NCBI GenBank assembly: GCA_963665085.2
Contig: CAXXXS010000001.1
Location: 3,906,001-3,970,000, forward strand
Length of the DNA: 64,000 nucleotides
Source of the DNA: G963665085 sp963665085
Lineage (GTDB): Bacteria > Bacteroidota > Bacteroidia > Bacteroidales > JAAAOM01
Direction: 5' to 3'
Positions 25,219 to 34,429 of the stretch are shown here, piece after piece (the first letter of the stretch is position 1; each line of letters starts with the position of its first letter). The translations under genes were made by a program, and so were the position numbers. The notes under the pieces are model-generated. The model saw only the letters and a program-made list of their open reading frames with translations. It did not search any database and was not told the DNA's origin.

Positions 25219-26883
25219 ATGAATATGAATTGGTTTAAAAAAAATACAATCCCCATTTTTATATTATTGTTGGTTTCAACATTTCTTTATGTACCCTTTA
25301 TTGGTATTGTTCATCTTTTTGATTGGGATGAAATAAATTTTGCTGAGTGTGCGCGTGAGATGCTTGTTACAAACGATTATCTTACCGTTAAAATAAATTA
25401 TCTGCCATTCTGGGAAAAACCTCCGTTGTTTATTTGGATGCAGGCAATATCGATGAAATTGTTTGGCGTAAATGAATTTGCTGCACGTTTTCCAAATGCT
25501 GTTTGTGGATTCTTTACACTTCTGACCTTATATTTTCTAGGGAAAAGATTATATGATAAAAAGTTCGCATTTATTTGGGTGTTGAGTTATGTAGGCTCTA
25601 TTTTACCTTTTGTTTATTTTAAATCAGGAATTATCGATCCCTGGTTTAACCTTTTAATCTTTGCAGGTGTTTACAATTTTTCTTTTATTTATTTTACAGA
25701 GGGAAGTGTAAATAAGAATATAAGGATAATTTTTGCTGCACTTTTTATTGCGCTTGCCGTGATGACAAAGGGGCCTGTTGCATTATTAATTCTCGGATTA
25801 ACAGCATTTATCTTTTTTGTTTTAAATAAGTTCAGGTTGCCTGTAAACATATTTCAAATAGTATTATTCCTGGTAGTATTTGTTCTTGTTGGTGGTTTCT
25901 GGTTTTTACTACAAATCCTCAATGGAAATTACGAGACAGTAAAAGATTTTATTGTATATCAGGCAGGATTATTTAGTAGTCAGGTAGCCGGTCATGGTGG
26001 TTTCTTTGGTTATCATTTTGTGGTTGTTTTGTTTGGTGTTTTCCCTACTTCAATTTATGCAATCAGAGGTTTTGCAAATATTCAGCAAAATACAGTTAAC
26101 CAACAAATCTTTAAACAGTGGATGTTAATTTTACTTTTAACTGTTTTAATCTTATTTAGCATTGTAAAGACTAAAATTGTTCATTATTCTTCGTTAACCT
26201 ATTTTCCTGTAACATACCTGGCTGCTTATGCTGTTTATAAAACAGGAAATATTAAAAGCAGGTACAAAAACTGGATAACATGGCTTGTAGCAATATTTGG
26301 AATATTACTAACTATTATAGTTGCTTCCCTTCCTTTTATTGATCAATATAAAGAATTAATAATTGAAAATATTCAGATAAAAGATGCTTTTGCCCTGGAG
26401 AATTTTAAGGCACAGGTCGATTGGAGTGGCAACGAATGGCTGGTGTCACTTGTTTTGTTGTTAGGAATAATTGTTTATTTAGTAATTACAAGATGGCGAT
26501 TTAAAATAGCATATTATATAATAACAATAACAACAGCAGTTTTTACATTTCTTACAGTGGTTATTATGACGCCAAAAATTGAAAAATATTCACAAAATGC
26601 CGCTATCGAGTTTTATGACAGTATTTCTAATCAAGATTGTTATGTGAAAACGTTGGGTTATAAAAGTTATGCCCATTTATTCTATTCAAAAATGAACCCT
26701 CCAACAAACAAAAATTGGAATGATTTAGAGTGGTTGATTTATGGCGAAATTGACAAGCCTGTATACTTCGTAACAAAAATTAATAAGAAAGAAAGTATAC
26801 TGGGAAAATATCCTACTCTTGACATTATGTATGAAAAGAATGGATTTGTATTTTTAAAACGATATTATAGAGAAGATAATTAA
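25219..26883 (+). CDS. ArnT-like/GT83 membrane glycosyltransferase
   Basis: 554 residues with 10-12 membrane helices. The first periplasmic loop has FDWDEINFAECAREML followed by WEKPPLFIWMQA, the acidic and KPP motifs of the ArnT/PMT family. The C-terminal ~90 residues are soluble and probably periplasmic. The family transfers a sugar from a polyprenyl phosphate to lipid A or another acceptor outside the inner membrane. It starts directly after the PAP2 stop and ends 5 bp before the GT2 gene, which could make the lipid-linked donor. Confidence 0.87.
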   Translation: MNMNWFKKNTIPIFILLLVSTFLYVPFIGIVHLFDWDEINFAECAREMLVTNDYLTVKINYLPFWEKPPLFIWMQAISMKLFGVNEFAARFPNAVCGFFTLLTLYFLGKRLYDKKFAFIWVLSYVGSILPFVYFKSGIIDPWFNLLIFAGVYNFSFIYFTEGSVNKNIRIIFAALFIALAVMTKGPVALLILGLTAFIFFVLNKFRLPVNIFQIVLFLVVFVLVGGFWFLLQILNGNYETVKDFIVYQAGLFSSQVAGHGGFFGYHFVVVLFGVFPTSIYAIRGFANIQQNTVNQQIFKQWMLILLLTVLILFSIVKTKIVHYSSLTYFPVTYLAAYAVYKTGNIKSRYKNWITWLVAIFGILLTIIVASLPFIDQYKELIIENIQIKDAFALENFKAQVDWSGNEWLVSLVLLLGIIVYLVITRWRFKIAYYIITITTAVFTFLTVVIMTPKIEKYSQNAAIEFYDSISNQDCYVKTLGYKSYAHLFYSKMNPPTNKNWNDLEWLIYGEIDKPVYFVTKINKKESILGKYPTLDIMYEKNGFVFLKRYYREDN

Positions 26884-26888
26884 TAAGA

Positions 26889-27629
26889 ATGATTAAAAAT
26901 AAGAAAGTAACAATTGTTTTACCAGCGTATAATGCTGAAAAGACCTTAGAACAAACTTATAATGAGATACCTTTTGATATTGTTGATGAGGTTATTCTTG
27001 TTGATGATAAGAGTAGCGATGAAACAATAAAAGTTGGAAAAGAACTCGGAATAAAACATATTGTTCAACACCAGGAAAATAAAGGCTACGGCGGTAACCA
27101 GAAATCCTGCTATAACAAAGCACTCGAACTGGATTCAGATATTGTTGTAATGCTGCACCCGGATTACCAATATACTCCTCAATTAATACATAGTATGTGT
27201 TACCTGATAGCTAATGGTGTTTACGAAGTTGTTTTAGGTTCCCGGATTTTAGGAAAAGGAGCTCTGAAAGGAGGAATGCCTATATATAAATACATTGCGA
27301 ACAGGTTACTTACCTTATTTCAAAATATTCTGATGAGACAAAAATTATCTGAATATCATACAGGTTACCGGGCTTTTTCAAAGACAGTCCTTCAAAGTAT
27401 TAATTATAACATTAATTCAGATGATTTTATTTTCGATAATCAAATGTTGGCACAAATTTTTTATAAGGGATTTGAAATTGCTGAAATAACATGCCCTACC
27501 AAATATTTTGAAGAAGCATCTTCAATTAATATTCCCCGTAGTGCAAAATATGGTTTAGGTGTACTGGGTGTATCGATTTCATATTTCTTTCAAAAAATAG
27601 GGTTGGCAAAAAATAAAATCTTTCAATAG
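26889..27629 (+). CDS. GT2-family glycosyltransferase (polyprenyl-phosphate sugar synthase-like)
   Basis: 246 residues with a GT-A fold: KVTIVLPAYNAEKTLEQ, VDEVILVDDKSSDET, QENKGYGGNQK, and VVMLHPDYQYTP in place of a DXD loop. It has an EYHTGYRAFSK acceptor motif as in DPM1/ArnC-like enzymes, but no C-terminal membrane helices, so it should work at the membrane surface. It probably charges a polyprenyl phosphate with a sugar for the adjacent ArnT-like enzyme. It is the third gene of a tight three-gene run. Confidence 0.87.
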   Translation: MIKNKKVTIVLPAYNAEKTLEQTYNEIPFDIVDEVILVDDKSSDETIKVGKELGIKHIVQHQENKGYGGNQKSCYNKALELDSDIVVMLHPDYQYTPQLIHSMCYLIANGVYEVVLGSRILGKGALKGGMPIYKYIANRLLTLFQNILMRQKLSEYHTGYRAFSKTVLQSINYNINSDDFIFDNQMLAQIFYKGFEIAEITCPTKYFEEASSINIPRSAKYGLGVLGVSISYFFQKIGLAKNKIFQ

Positions 27630-27640
27630 GAAATTAATTA

Positions 27641-27648
27641 TATCTTTG
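27641..27648 (+). promoter_or_regulatory. Bacteroidota -7 element of the double-DUF1080 gene
   Basis: TATCTTTG matches TAnnTTTG, 44 bp before the ATG at 27693. Confidence 0.55.
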
Positions 27649-27692
27649 CGAAAAACATTTATTAATCAATATCTAACGATAAATCCATAAAA

Positions 27693-29060
27693 ATGAAAAC
27701 AAAAAGTTTATTCAAATTATTCTATTTTGTAATTCCGTTAACGTTAACGGTTTCTTGTGTCAATACACCTAAAGAACCTTGGGTAGATCTTTTTAATGGA
27801 AAAGATCTAGAAGGATGGAATCAAAAAAATGGTGAAGCTCCTTATACAATTGAAGATGGAGTAATTGTAGGAACTTCTGTTCTTGAGACTCCTAATAGTT
27901 TTTTATGTACCAATGAGATGTATGGAGATTTTATACTTGAGCTGGAATTAAAAGTTGACTCATTATTAAATTCGGGGATTCAATTTAGAAGTTTAAGTTC
28001 TGCTGATTACATGGATGGCAGGGTTCATGGATATCAATGTGAGGTAGATCCTTCAGATAGAGCTTGGTCTGCTGGTATTTATGATGAAGCACGAAAAGGA
28101 TGGTTATATCCATTAACGTATAATCCTGCTGCACAATCAGCATTTAAAAAGGGTGAATGGAATAAGTACCGAATTGAAGCAATTGGAGATACAATTAAAA
28201 CATTCTTAAATGGTGTTCCTGTAGCATATTTATTAGATTCTGAAACAGCAAGCGGCTTTATTGCTTTGCAAGTTCATGGGATAGATAATAACAAAGGATT
28301 AGAAGGTCTTACGATTAAATGGAAAAACATTCGCATTATCACAGATAATCCTTTAAAATACTCTACAAAAACTACAGCACCTGAAGTATCAAGATTAGTA
28401 AATAAAGTTACTGAAACAGAACAGGCAAATGGATGGAACCTTTTGTTTGATGGAGAAACGACAAATGGTTGGAGAGGTGCCCATAAAGAATCTTTTCCCG
28501 AATATGGTTGGTCTGTTGATGATGGCATTTTAACAGTCCACGGAACAGGAGGAGCTGAATCTCAAGGTGCAGGAGATATCGTTACAATAAATGAATACGG
28601 AGCTTTTGAATTAACCCTTGAGTTTAAAATTACAGAAGCAGCAAATAGCGGTATAAAATATTATGTAACAGAGGAAGAAGAAACCTCAATGTCGGCAATT
28701 GGCCTGGAGTATCAAATTCTTGACGACCTTCATCATCCGGATGCAAAATTAGGAAACCATCAAGGTAGCCGCACTGTCGCTTCTTTGTATGATTTAATTA
28801 AAGCTGAACATAAACGATTTAATGGTATTGGACAATGGAACTACGCAAAAATATATTCTGATGGCACTCATGTAGAACATTGGCTTAATGGATTTAAAGT
28901 ATTAGAATATGAAAGAGGTAGCGCTGACTTTCGTAAGTTAGTTTCTGAAAGTAAATATAAAGTTTGGGAAAACTTTGGAGAAGCAGAAAAAGGCCACATT
29001 TTACTTCAAGAACATGGTGATGAAGTTTTTTTTAGAAGTATAAAGATTAGGGAATTTTAA
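27693..29060 (+). CDS. Lipoprotein with two DUF1080 (3-keto-glycoside hydrolase-like) domains
   Basis: 455 residues with a lipobox (LTVSC). Two DUF1080 domains follow in tandem: the first at about 28-215 (WVDLFNGKDLEGW..., NSGIQFRS, then LQVHG) and the second at about 245-455 (WNLLFDGETTNGWRGA..., NSGIKYYV, LEYQILDD, then FRSIKIREF). The family includes 3-keto-disaccharide hydrolases active on oxidised glycosides. The lipid anchor places it in the outer membrane or periplasm. It has its own promoter and terminator. A DUF6807 (PmoA) remnant, a family often seen with DUF1080 genes, is 2.4 kb downstream. Confidence 0.88.
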   Translation: MKTKSLFKLFYFVIPLTLTVSCVNTPKEPWVDLFNGKDLEGWNQKNGEAPYTIEDGVIVGTSVLETPNSFLCTNEMYGDFILELELKVDSLLNSGIQFRSLSSADYMDGRVHGYQCEVDPSDRAWSAGIYDEARKGWLYPLTYNPAAQSAFKKGEWNKYRIEAIGDTIKTFLNGVPVAYLLDSETASGFIALQVHGIDNNKGLEGLTIKWKNIRIITDNPLKYSTKTTAPEVSRLVNKVTETEQANGWNLLFDGETTNGWRGAHKESFPEYGWSVDDGILTVHGTGGAESQGAGDIVTINEYGAFELTLEFKITEAANSGIKYYVTEEEETSMSAIGLEYQILDDLHHPDAKLGNHQGSRTVASLYDLIKAEHKRFNGIGQWNYAKIYSDGTHVEHWLNGFKVLEYERGSADFRKLVSESKYKVWENFGEAEKGHILLQEHGDEVFFRSIKIREF

Positions 29061-29080
29061 AAAATAATAATTTAGGAATT

Positions 29081-29113
29081 ACCTCCTGCTGATAATTAGT
29101 AGGAGGTTTTTTT
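29081..29113 (+). terminator. Intrinsic terminator of the double-DUF1080 gene
   Basis: A 10-bp stem with one mismatch-like position (29081-29090 with 29098-29107), a 7-nt loop and seven T's. Confidence 0.85.
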
Positions 29114-29189
29114 ATCCAAAACAAATTTTATAGCTCTGTATTATTAATTCAAAATATAACTCCATTTTTGCAGAAATAAAATTTGAGTT

Positions 29190-30065
29190 TTGAAAGAAAA
29201 AATTTCGTTTAAATCATATATGGCCTTAATAATAGGCCTTCTTTTTATGTCGAATGCAGCTATTCTTATTAAAGCTGCTAATGCACCAGGTATCGTTACG
29301 ATATTTTATCGAATGTTATTTGCTTCTCTCGCTTTATTAGTTCCTTTCTTTGTATACCTGAAAAAACAAAAAAATCCATTGCCTCAAAGAGGGGTTATGC
29401 TTGCCATATTGGCTGGAGTATGTTTTGGAATTGACATGAGCCTTTGGTCAACCGGAGTTGTTGCAAGTAACGCAACATTACCAACGCTAACAGCTAATAT
29501 GGCCCCACTTTGGGTTGGAATTGGTTCAATTTTTATTTATAAAGAGCGTCATGGTGTTGGCTTTTGGATTGGCATATTATTAGCCCTTTCTGGTGCAACC
29601 ATTATGTTGTTTAAAGATTTTAATGCATCCAATGGTATCATAGAGGGGGCTATGTTGGGAGTGTTAGCAGGGATGTTTTATGGTGCTTTTCATTTGATTT
29701 CACAAAAAGGTAGAAATTTGTTGAGCACACTTCCATTTTTATTTATCTCAACAACCAGTTCTGCTTTAGTTGCTTTTATTTTAATGTTTGTTAAACATTT
29801 ACCATTTGGTGGTTATCCTGCCGAGACATGGATGTTTCTTGTTTTATTTGGTATTGGAGTGCAGGTAATTGGCTGGTTCCTGATAAATTACTCCCAAGGG
29901 TATATTCCTGCATCTGTTGTTTCTCCAACACTTCTTGGTCAGCCTGTTTTGACAGCTGTTTTGGCAACAACACTTTTACATGAAGAATTAACAAAACTAC
30001 ATTGGTCAGGAGGAGTGGTTGTTGTATTTGGAATCTATATTGTTCACTATAGCAGAAATAAGTAG
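29190..30065 (+). CDS. EamA/DMT-family transporter
   Basis: About 291 residues with ten membrane helices in two EamA halves (first half ends near LLALSGATIMLF; second starts near GMLGVLAGMFYGAF-like MLGVLAGMFYGAFHLIS). Drug/metabolite-type exporters of this class move amino acids or metabolites; the substrate is unknown. The frame opens with a TTG at 29190. An ATG ten codons later (MALIIGLLFMSN) is a possible start, but would leave the first helix without its cytoplasmic residues, so I favour the TTG. Confidence 0.83.
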   Translation: MKEKISFKSYMALIIGLLFMSNAAILIKAANAPGIVTIFYRMLFASLALLVPFFVYLKKQKNPLPQRGVMLAILAGVCFGIDMSLWSTGVVASNATLPTLTANMAPLWVGIGSIFIYKERHGVGFWIGILLALSGATIMLFKDFNASNGIIEGAMLGVLAGMFYGAFHLISQKGRNLLSTLPFLFISTTSSALVAFILMFVKHLPFGGYPAETWMFLVLFGIGVQVIGWFLINYSQGYIPASVVSPTLLGQPVLTAVLATTLLHEELTKLHWSGGVVVVFGIYIVHYSRNK

Positions 30066-30101
30066 GATTTTTTACGGTTAATTCATTCTAACGTTTATTT
30101 T

Positions 30102-30142
30102 TTAAGGTCTCTTATGCATTATTCTGGTACGTTAGACCTTAA
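30102..30142. repeat. 9-bp inverted repeat with 23-nt spacer in the EamA-kinase gap
   Basis: TTAAGGTCT and AGACCTTAA face each other (30102-30110, 30134-30142), followed by TTTTACTCC. It could be a weak terminator for the EamA gene or an operator for the kinase gene. Confidence 0.3.
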
Positions 30143-30189
30143 TTTTACTCCGTTTATAAAATCAAGGAATATATACGAAACAATTAAGC

Positions 30190-30217
30190 CTAAAACTAAC
30201 TATAAATGTTAGTTAGT
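30190..30217 (+). promoter_or_regulatory. Start-codon hairpin with complement to the small-RNA repeat
   Basis: ACTAACTA (30195-30202) and TAGTTAGT (30210-30217) form a perfect 8-bp stem with a 7-nt loop that contains the ATG at 30206. CTAAAACTAACTA at 30190-30202 is a perfect 13-nt complement to the repeated unit of the putative small RNA at 17838-17922. Translation from this ATG, or from the ATG at 30230 just downstream, would be affected by pairing. Confidence 0.4.
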
Positions 30218-31486
30218 GGGAATATTTATATGAAATTAGGAGAGAAAGGATATAGTAATATTATAAGTTTTGAAGATAAACTTATACTCAATACATCTAT
30301 CGTAATTACGATAGCTTCTTTCATATTTACAATAGTCAATATTTTTATCGGATTTGAAAAAGAACTTACATATGTTACGTCTTTAGCATCAATAATCTAT
30401 TTATTGTTGTTTATATTGGGGTTTTATTTAAAAAAGATTGGAACAGTACGTAGGTTTATTCCTATTATTTCCGGGATATTAATCAATATAGTATGGTATT
30501 ATAATTATGTTTCAAACGGGCCTGCCTTAGTATTATTTGTTCTTTATTATTGTTTTATTTTATTAATCGGAACAAGAAAACAAATCATTGTATATAGTAT
30601 AGCAATAACAATCAATCTTATAGGCCTGTTTCTTTTTGAATATAAAAACTATACTATTTTACCGAGTTATGAGTCAGAACATGCCCGGATTATAGATGTT
30701 TATATAGTTACTTTTATTTCATTGATTATTGGTTTTAGCTTTATTTTTTACGCAAAGAGAAGTTATCTGGAGCAATATGTATTAGCTAAAAAAGCAGATG
30801 AATTAAAGACATCCTTTTTGGCAAACATGAGCCATGAGATACGAACACCACTTAATGCGATAGTAGGTTTTTCTTCATTATTGGCCAATCGCGATTACGA
30901 CCAAGAGAAAAAGGAAAAATACAGGGCGTATATTAGTAGTAATAGCGAATATCTACTTCACCTTGTTAATGATATTCTTGATCTATCAAGGATAGAATCG
31001 AACCAATTGGATTTACTGATTGAGGGGTTTAATGTGAGCTCCCTATTTGAACAATTGGAAGAAGAGTATACCCGAATGCTTCAAAAATTAGGGAAAGAGT
31101 CTGTTCAACTAAAATATATTGCCACGACAGAAAAAATAGAAGTTAAAGCAGATAGGTTTCGTTTTGAACAGGTTATCAGAAATTTTTTGAGTAATGCGAT
31201 TAAATTTACAGACGAAGGTTATATTAAATTTGGAATAGTACCTGGCGATAAGGAATTTGTGTTTTATGTAAAAGACACAGGTAAAGGAATATCCCAAGAA
31301 GAAATTAAATTAATTTTTTCGCGTTTTACAAAGTTAAATAAAAATGAAGATGTCCTTCATCGTGGAGTTGGTTTGGGACTGTTCCTGTCCAAACAGCTGG
31401 CTCACCTTATGGGAGGCGAAATTTGGGCAGAATCTGAACCAGGGAAAGGCTCCACTTTTTATTTTTCTTTTCCTCAAAAGAAGTAG
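30206..31486 (+). CDS. Membrane sensor histidine kinase (HisKA + HATPase)
   Basis: 426 residues from the ATG at 30206; an ATG eight codons later (MKLGEKGYSN, 30230) is a real alternative. About six membrane helices cover residues 28-190. A HisKA domain follows with the phospho-histidine in FLANMSHEIRTPLNAI near residue 210, then the ATPase motifs N (FLSNAIKF), G1 (VKDTGKGIS), F (FSRFTKL) and G2 (GVGLGLFLSK). There is no periplasmic sensor domain, so the membrane part probably senses the signal. No response regulator is adjacent. A hairpin wraps the first start codon. Confidence 0.88.
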   Translation: MLVSGNIYMKLGEKGYSNIISFEDKLILNTSIVITIASFIFTIVNIFIGFEKELTYVTSLASIIYLLLFILGFYLKKIGTVRRFIPIISGILINIVWYYNYVSNGPALVLFVLYYCFILLIGTRKQIIVYSIAITINLIGLFLFEYKNYTILPSYESEHARIIDVYIVTFISLIIGFSFIFYAKRSYLEQYVLAKKADELKTSFLANMSHEIRTPLNAIVGFSSLLANRDYDQEKKEKYRAYISSNSEYLLHLVNDILDLSRIESNQLDLLIEGFNVSSLFEQLEEEYTRMLQKLGKESVQLKYIATTEKIEVKADRFRFEQVIRNFLSNAIKFTDEGYIKFGIVPGDKEFVFYVKDTGKGISQEEIKLIFSRFTKLNKNEDVLHRGVGLGLFLSKQLAHLMGGEIWAESEPGKGSTFYFSFPQKK

Positions 31487-32022
31487 GTGTTTCTTTTAAC
31501 ATTTTGTTCTTCACCTATTTCCAAAAATTGGGGAGTCGTGGATAACGCAGAAGGATTAGAGGTAATGGAGGCAGGCAAAAAAGTGTTGTTTTACCAGGTC
31601 GCTGAGAAATCAAAAACGATGAATATGCAAGGGCAAATTACATTCATCCGCTATATGGTTTAAATGAAGAAGTTTTAACGGAAGATTTTCCTGACGATCA
31701 TCTTCACCATCGTGGTGTTTTCTGGACTTGGCACCAGGTATGGATAGGGGAGAAGGGCATTGGGGATGCCTGGATGTGTGATGATATCTCATGGGATGTT
31801 CAAAATGTGAAAACAAAAGAAAATAAAGACGGAACTTTTACAATCTCATCAGATGTTTTTTGGAAATCACCTTTATGGATGGATGAAAACGATAAACAAA
31901 GACCTTTTGTTAAAGAAGATATATCTATAACCGTTTACTCGGAATCAGACAGTATTCGAATTATTGATTTTGAAATTATTCTACATGCATGCGAAAGAAT
32001 TGGAAAAAGAAAAAATATATGA
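31487..32022 (+). pseudogene. Degraded DUF6807 (PmoA-family) gene
   Basis: The six-frame translation gives a broken DUF6807 protein. A lipoprotein-like start (VFLLTFCSS) leads into KNWGVVDNAEGLEVMEAGKK. After an A-run near 31612-31616 the frame shifts by one base (one A lost), then reads EYARANYIHPLYGL, EVLTEDFPDDHLHHRGVFW and WMDENDKQRPFVKED. It stops at 32022, well short of the usual C-terminus. The N-terminus abuts the kinase stop and lacks a normal signal peptide. So there is one frameshift and truncation at both ends: a dead gene. Confidence 0.75.
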
Positions 32023-32195
32023 TGCCTTCTAAGTAAACAACCCAATGATTATTAAAAAATAAGATACCTTGATTCATCGACCTATATAGTCGTTATATCT
32101 ATTATGTTTGATTGAAGTTCGTCATAGTTTTACTTTTGTATGTAATCAATCAGAGAGGATTGAAAGCAATGACTATTAATTTGTATTTTTAGATT

Positions 32196-33281
32196 ATGAG
32201 AAATTCCAATACGTTGTTAAAAATAGGTGTTCATGTAGCTTTATGGCTTTTCTTATTTTTATTGAATTACCTTTTCTTAAAGAATTACAGTGTACGTTAC
32301 GATCATTTTATGCATATATCAACATGGTTGGTTTATGCCTTGGTTTTTTATACTACCTATTATTTTATTATGCAATTTTTCTTTAAGAAAAACTGGGTTG
32401 TTTTTATCGGAATTTCCTTGCTGGTTCTAATACTAGCTTTCAATGTGCGTGATTATTCAGGGAAAAGATATCGTGATTATATGATTTCTAAAAATATATC
32501 TCTTAGAGAAAGGGCCCCGTTTTTAGGAGAGCGTCCACCTCATTTTATGAGGGATAGAAGAGGCGGGTTTTTTGCTCAAAGAGGCGAAATAATAAATAAT
32601 TCGTATGGATTATTAATTTTTTATTTGCTTGCTTTTTCTTTACGGCTTATTCAAAAGGGGCAGGATGATGAAAAACAGAAAATGAAACTGGAAAAAGAAA
32701 AAGTGTCCACAGAACTTTCTTTCTTAAAACAGCAAATAAATCCTCATTTTTTGTTTAATTCCTTGAATAGTATTTATTCATTGTCAATTAGTAAATCGGA
32801 TGCAACACCAGATTCAATTCTTAAATTGTCATCAATCCTTCGGTATGTTTTATACGATTCGGAAAAACCTCTGGTTTATCTGAAAGATGAATTAAAAACA
32901 ACGCAGGATTATATCGATCTTCAACATTTAAGGTTAACAGAGAAAGTAAGTGTTTTATATAAGGTTGAAGGGGCAACAGAAAATTACAAAATTGAACCGT
33001 TGCTGCTTATTCCCATTATTGAAAATGCTTTTAAGTACGGAGTTGATAATGTGAAAGAGTCTTTTATTGATATACAAATTAAGATTGAGGATAAAAAACT
33101 GGAATTAAAAGTCTCAAATAAAATTGTTGGTAATGAAAAAAATAAAAGAGAAGATTCTGGGATTGGAATAAAAAATATAAAACGACGTTTAGAACTCTTG
33201 CATGAGGATAGTTATGAATTTGATATTAACGAAAAAGATGAAGTTTTTTCTGTTCGTTTATTAGTAAATTTAAAGGCATGA
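32196..33281 (+). CDS. LytS-like sensor histidine kinase (His_kinase/YesM type)
   Basis: 361 residues. Four membrane helices (three in residues 8-95 and one near 140-152) are followed by a short coiled coil and the His_kinase domain with the phospho-histidine in QQINPHFLFNSLNSIYSL near residue 188. The HATPase part has LLIPIIENAFKYG (N box) and GIGIKNIKRRLELL (G box). A basic loop around residues 108-130 (RERAPFLGERPP, then RDRRGGFF) is unusual and faces the periplasm or cytoplasm between helices. Its stop overlaps the LytTR regulator start by 4 bp, so the two form a pair. Confidence 0.9.
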   Translation: MRNSNTLLKIGVHVALWLFLFLLNYLFLKNYSVRYDHFMHISTWLVYALVFYTTYYFIMQFFFKKNWVVFIGISLLVLILAFNVRDYSGKRYRDYMISKNISLRERAPFLGERPPHFMRDRRGGFFAQRGEIINNSYGLLIFYLLAFSLRLIQKGQDDEKQKMKLEKEKVSTELSFLKQQINPHFLFNSLNSIYSLSISKSDATPDSILKLSSILRYVLYDSEKPLVYLKDELKTTQDYIDLQHLRLTEKVSVLYKVEGATENYKIEPLLLIPIIENAFKYGVDNVKESFIDIQIKIEDKKLELKVSNKIVGNEKNKREDSGIGIKNIKRRLELLHEDSYEFDINEKDEVFSVRLLVNLKA

Positions 33282-34003
33282 ATTGTTTAGCTATTGATGA
33301 TGAGCCATTGGCTTTGAATGTAATAAAAGAATTTTGTGGTAAAGTTAGTTTTGTAAATCTTTTGGCAACCTGCTCCAATGCTGTTGATGCAATAAAAATT
33401 CTAAATGAACAAAAGGTTGATCTATTACTGATTGATATTAACATGCCACATATCTCAGGACTGGAATTTATAAAAACACTGGTTAATCCCCCCTTAATAA
33501 TATTTACAACTGCTTATTCAGAACATGCCCTGGAAGGGTTTGAACTTGATGCTGTAGATTACCTGGTAAAGCCCATACCGTTTGAACGATTTCTTAAAGC
33601 CTTAAATAAAGCACAGGAATTATATGGTTTGCGTACTCAAAGAAATCAAGGGAACCAGGCTCAACATGTGCCTGAAGAACATACCCCCAAACACATGATG
33701 GTTAAAGTAGAATACAGCATGGTTAAGATTGATTTTAAAGATATTAAATACATTGAAGGGGTTAAAGATTATTTAAAGATCGTTCTTTCTGGTAAATCTG
33801 TGCTTACAAAAAGTACAATGAAGAATATAGAAGATAAACTTCCTTCCAAACAGTTTATCCGGGTGCATAAGTCATATATTGTCTCTCTTCAAAATATTGA
33901 AAAAATAGAAAGAAACAGAATTATTTATGGCGATAAGTATGTCCCAATTGGAGATATGTACAAAGATGATTTTTATAGGGTGTTGGATGAGTATAAGTTG
34001 TAG
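33278..34003 (+). CDS. LytTR-family response regulator
   Basis: 241 residues. The receiver domain (1-120) has the acidic pair in AIDDEP, the phospho-acceptor in LLLIDINMPHISG and the lysine in YLVKPIPF. The LytTR DNA-binding domain (about 140-241) has IKYIEGVKDYLKI and FIRVHKSYIVSL. Its ATG overlaps the stop of the LytS-like kinase. Its target genes are unknown. Confidence 0.92.
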   Translation: MNCLAIDDEPLALNVIKEFCGKVSFVNLLATCSNAVDAIKILNEQKVDLLLIDINMPHISGLEFIKTLVNPPLIIFTTAYSEHALEGFELDAVDYLVKPIPFERFLKALNKAQELYGLRTQRNQGNQAQHVPEEHTPKHMMVKVEYSMVKIDFKDIKYIEGVKDYLKIVLSGKSVLTKSTMKNIEDKLPSKQFIRVHKSYIVSLQNIEKIERNRIIYGDKYVPIGDMYKDDFYRVLDEYKL

Positions 34004-34429
34004 TTAAAGTCGTTGGTTTTACATTAAGGCGTTATGTGTTTGGGTTGATTTTTTCTTATCAAATCAATTATTGTTTATTTATGTTGTTTTTGCGAATTAA
34101 TTGTAAGCATGATATGAAAAAATTATCCTAAAAATAGAAGAAAATACAAGTTTATGTGATTTTTATCATCTTGCTTGGTTGATGAAAATCATTGAACTTC
34201 AATTGTAAGTTGTTTTTTATCTAGATAATTTTAATAAAAATATAAGACAGTTCTATTTTGAATAATTTCCTTAAATAATAAATCCAGGTTAATAGACATA
34301 ATTTATAGCAGGATATTTAACATGTACTAAACTTTTTTAGTCAATGTAATTTAGTATTACTGACTTCGGTTAGAAAAGAACTTCAAGTAAAAATCTGTGT
34401 CTTTTCAATGTAAAATTAAATTTAATGGC
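34004..34429. other. 426-bp intergenic region before the porin gene
   Basis: It contains two tandem TGAT-N4-ATCA boxes (34157-34191). The remainder is AT-rich with no recognisable gene. Confidence 0.5.
34157..34191 (+). promoter_or_regulatory. Tandem TGAT-N4-ATCA boxes (CRP/FNR type)
   Basis: TGATTTTTATCA (34157-34168) and TGATGAAAATCA (34180-34191) lie 23 bp apart centre to centre, about two helical turns. They precede the porin gene by about 240 bp, leaving room for a promoter and leader. Confidence 0.45.
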
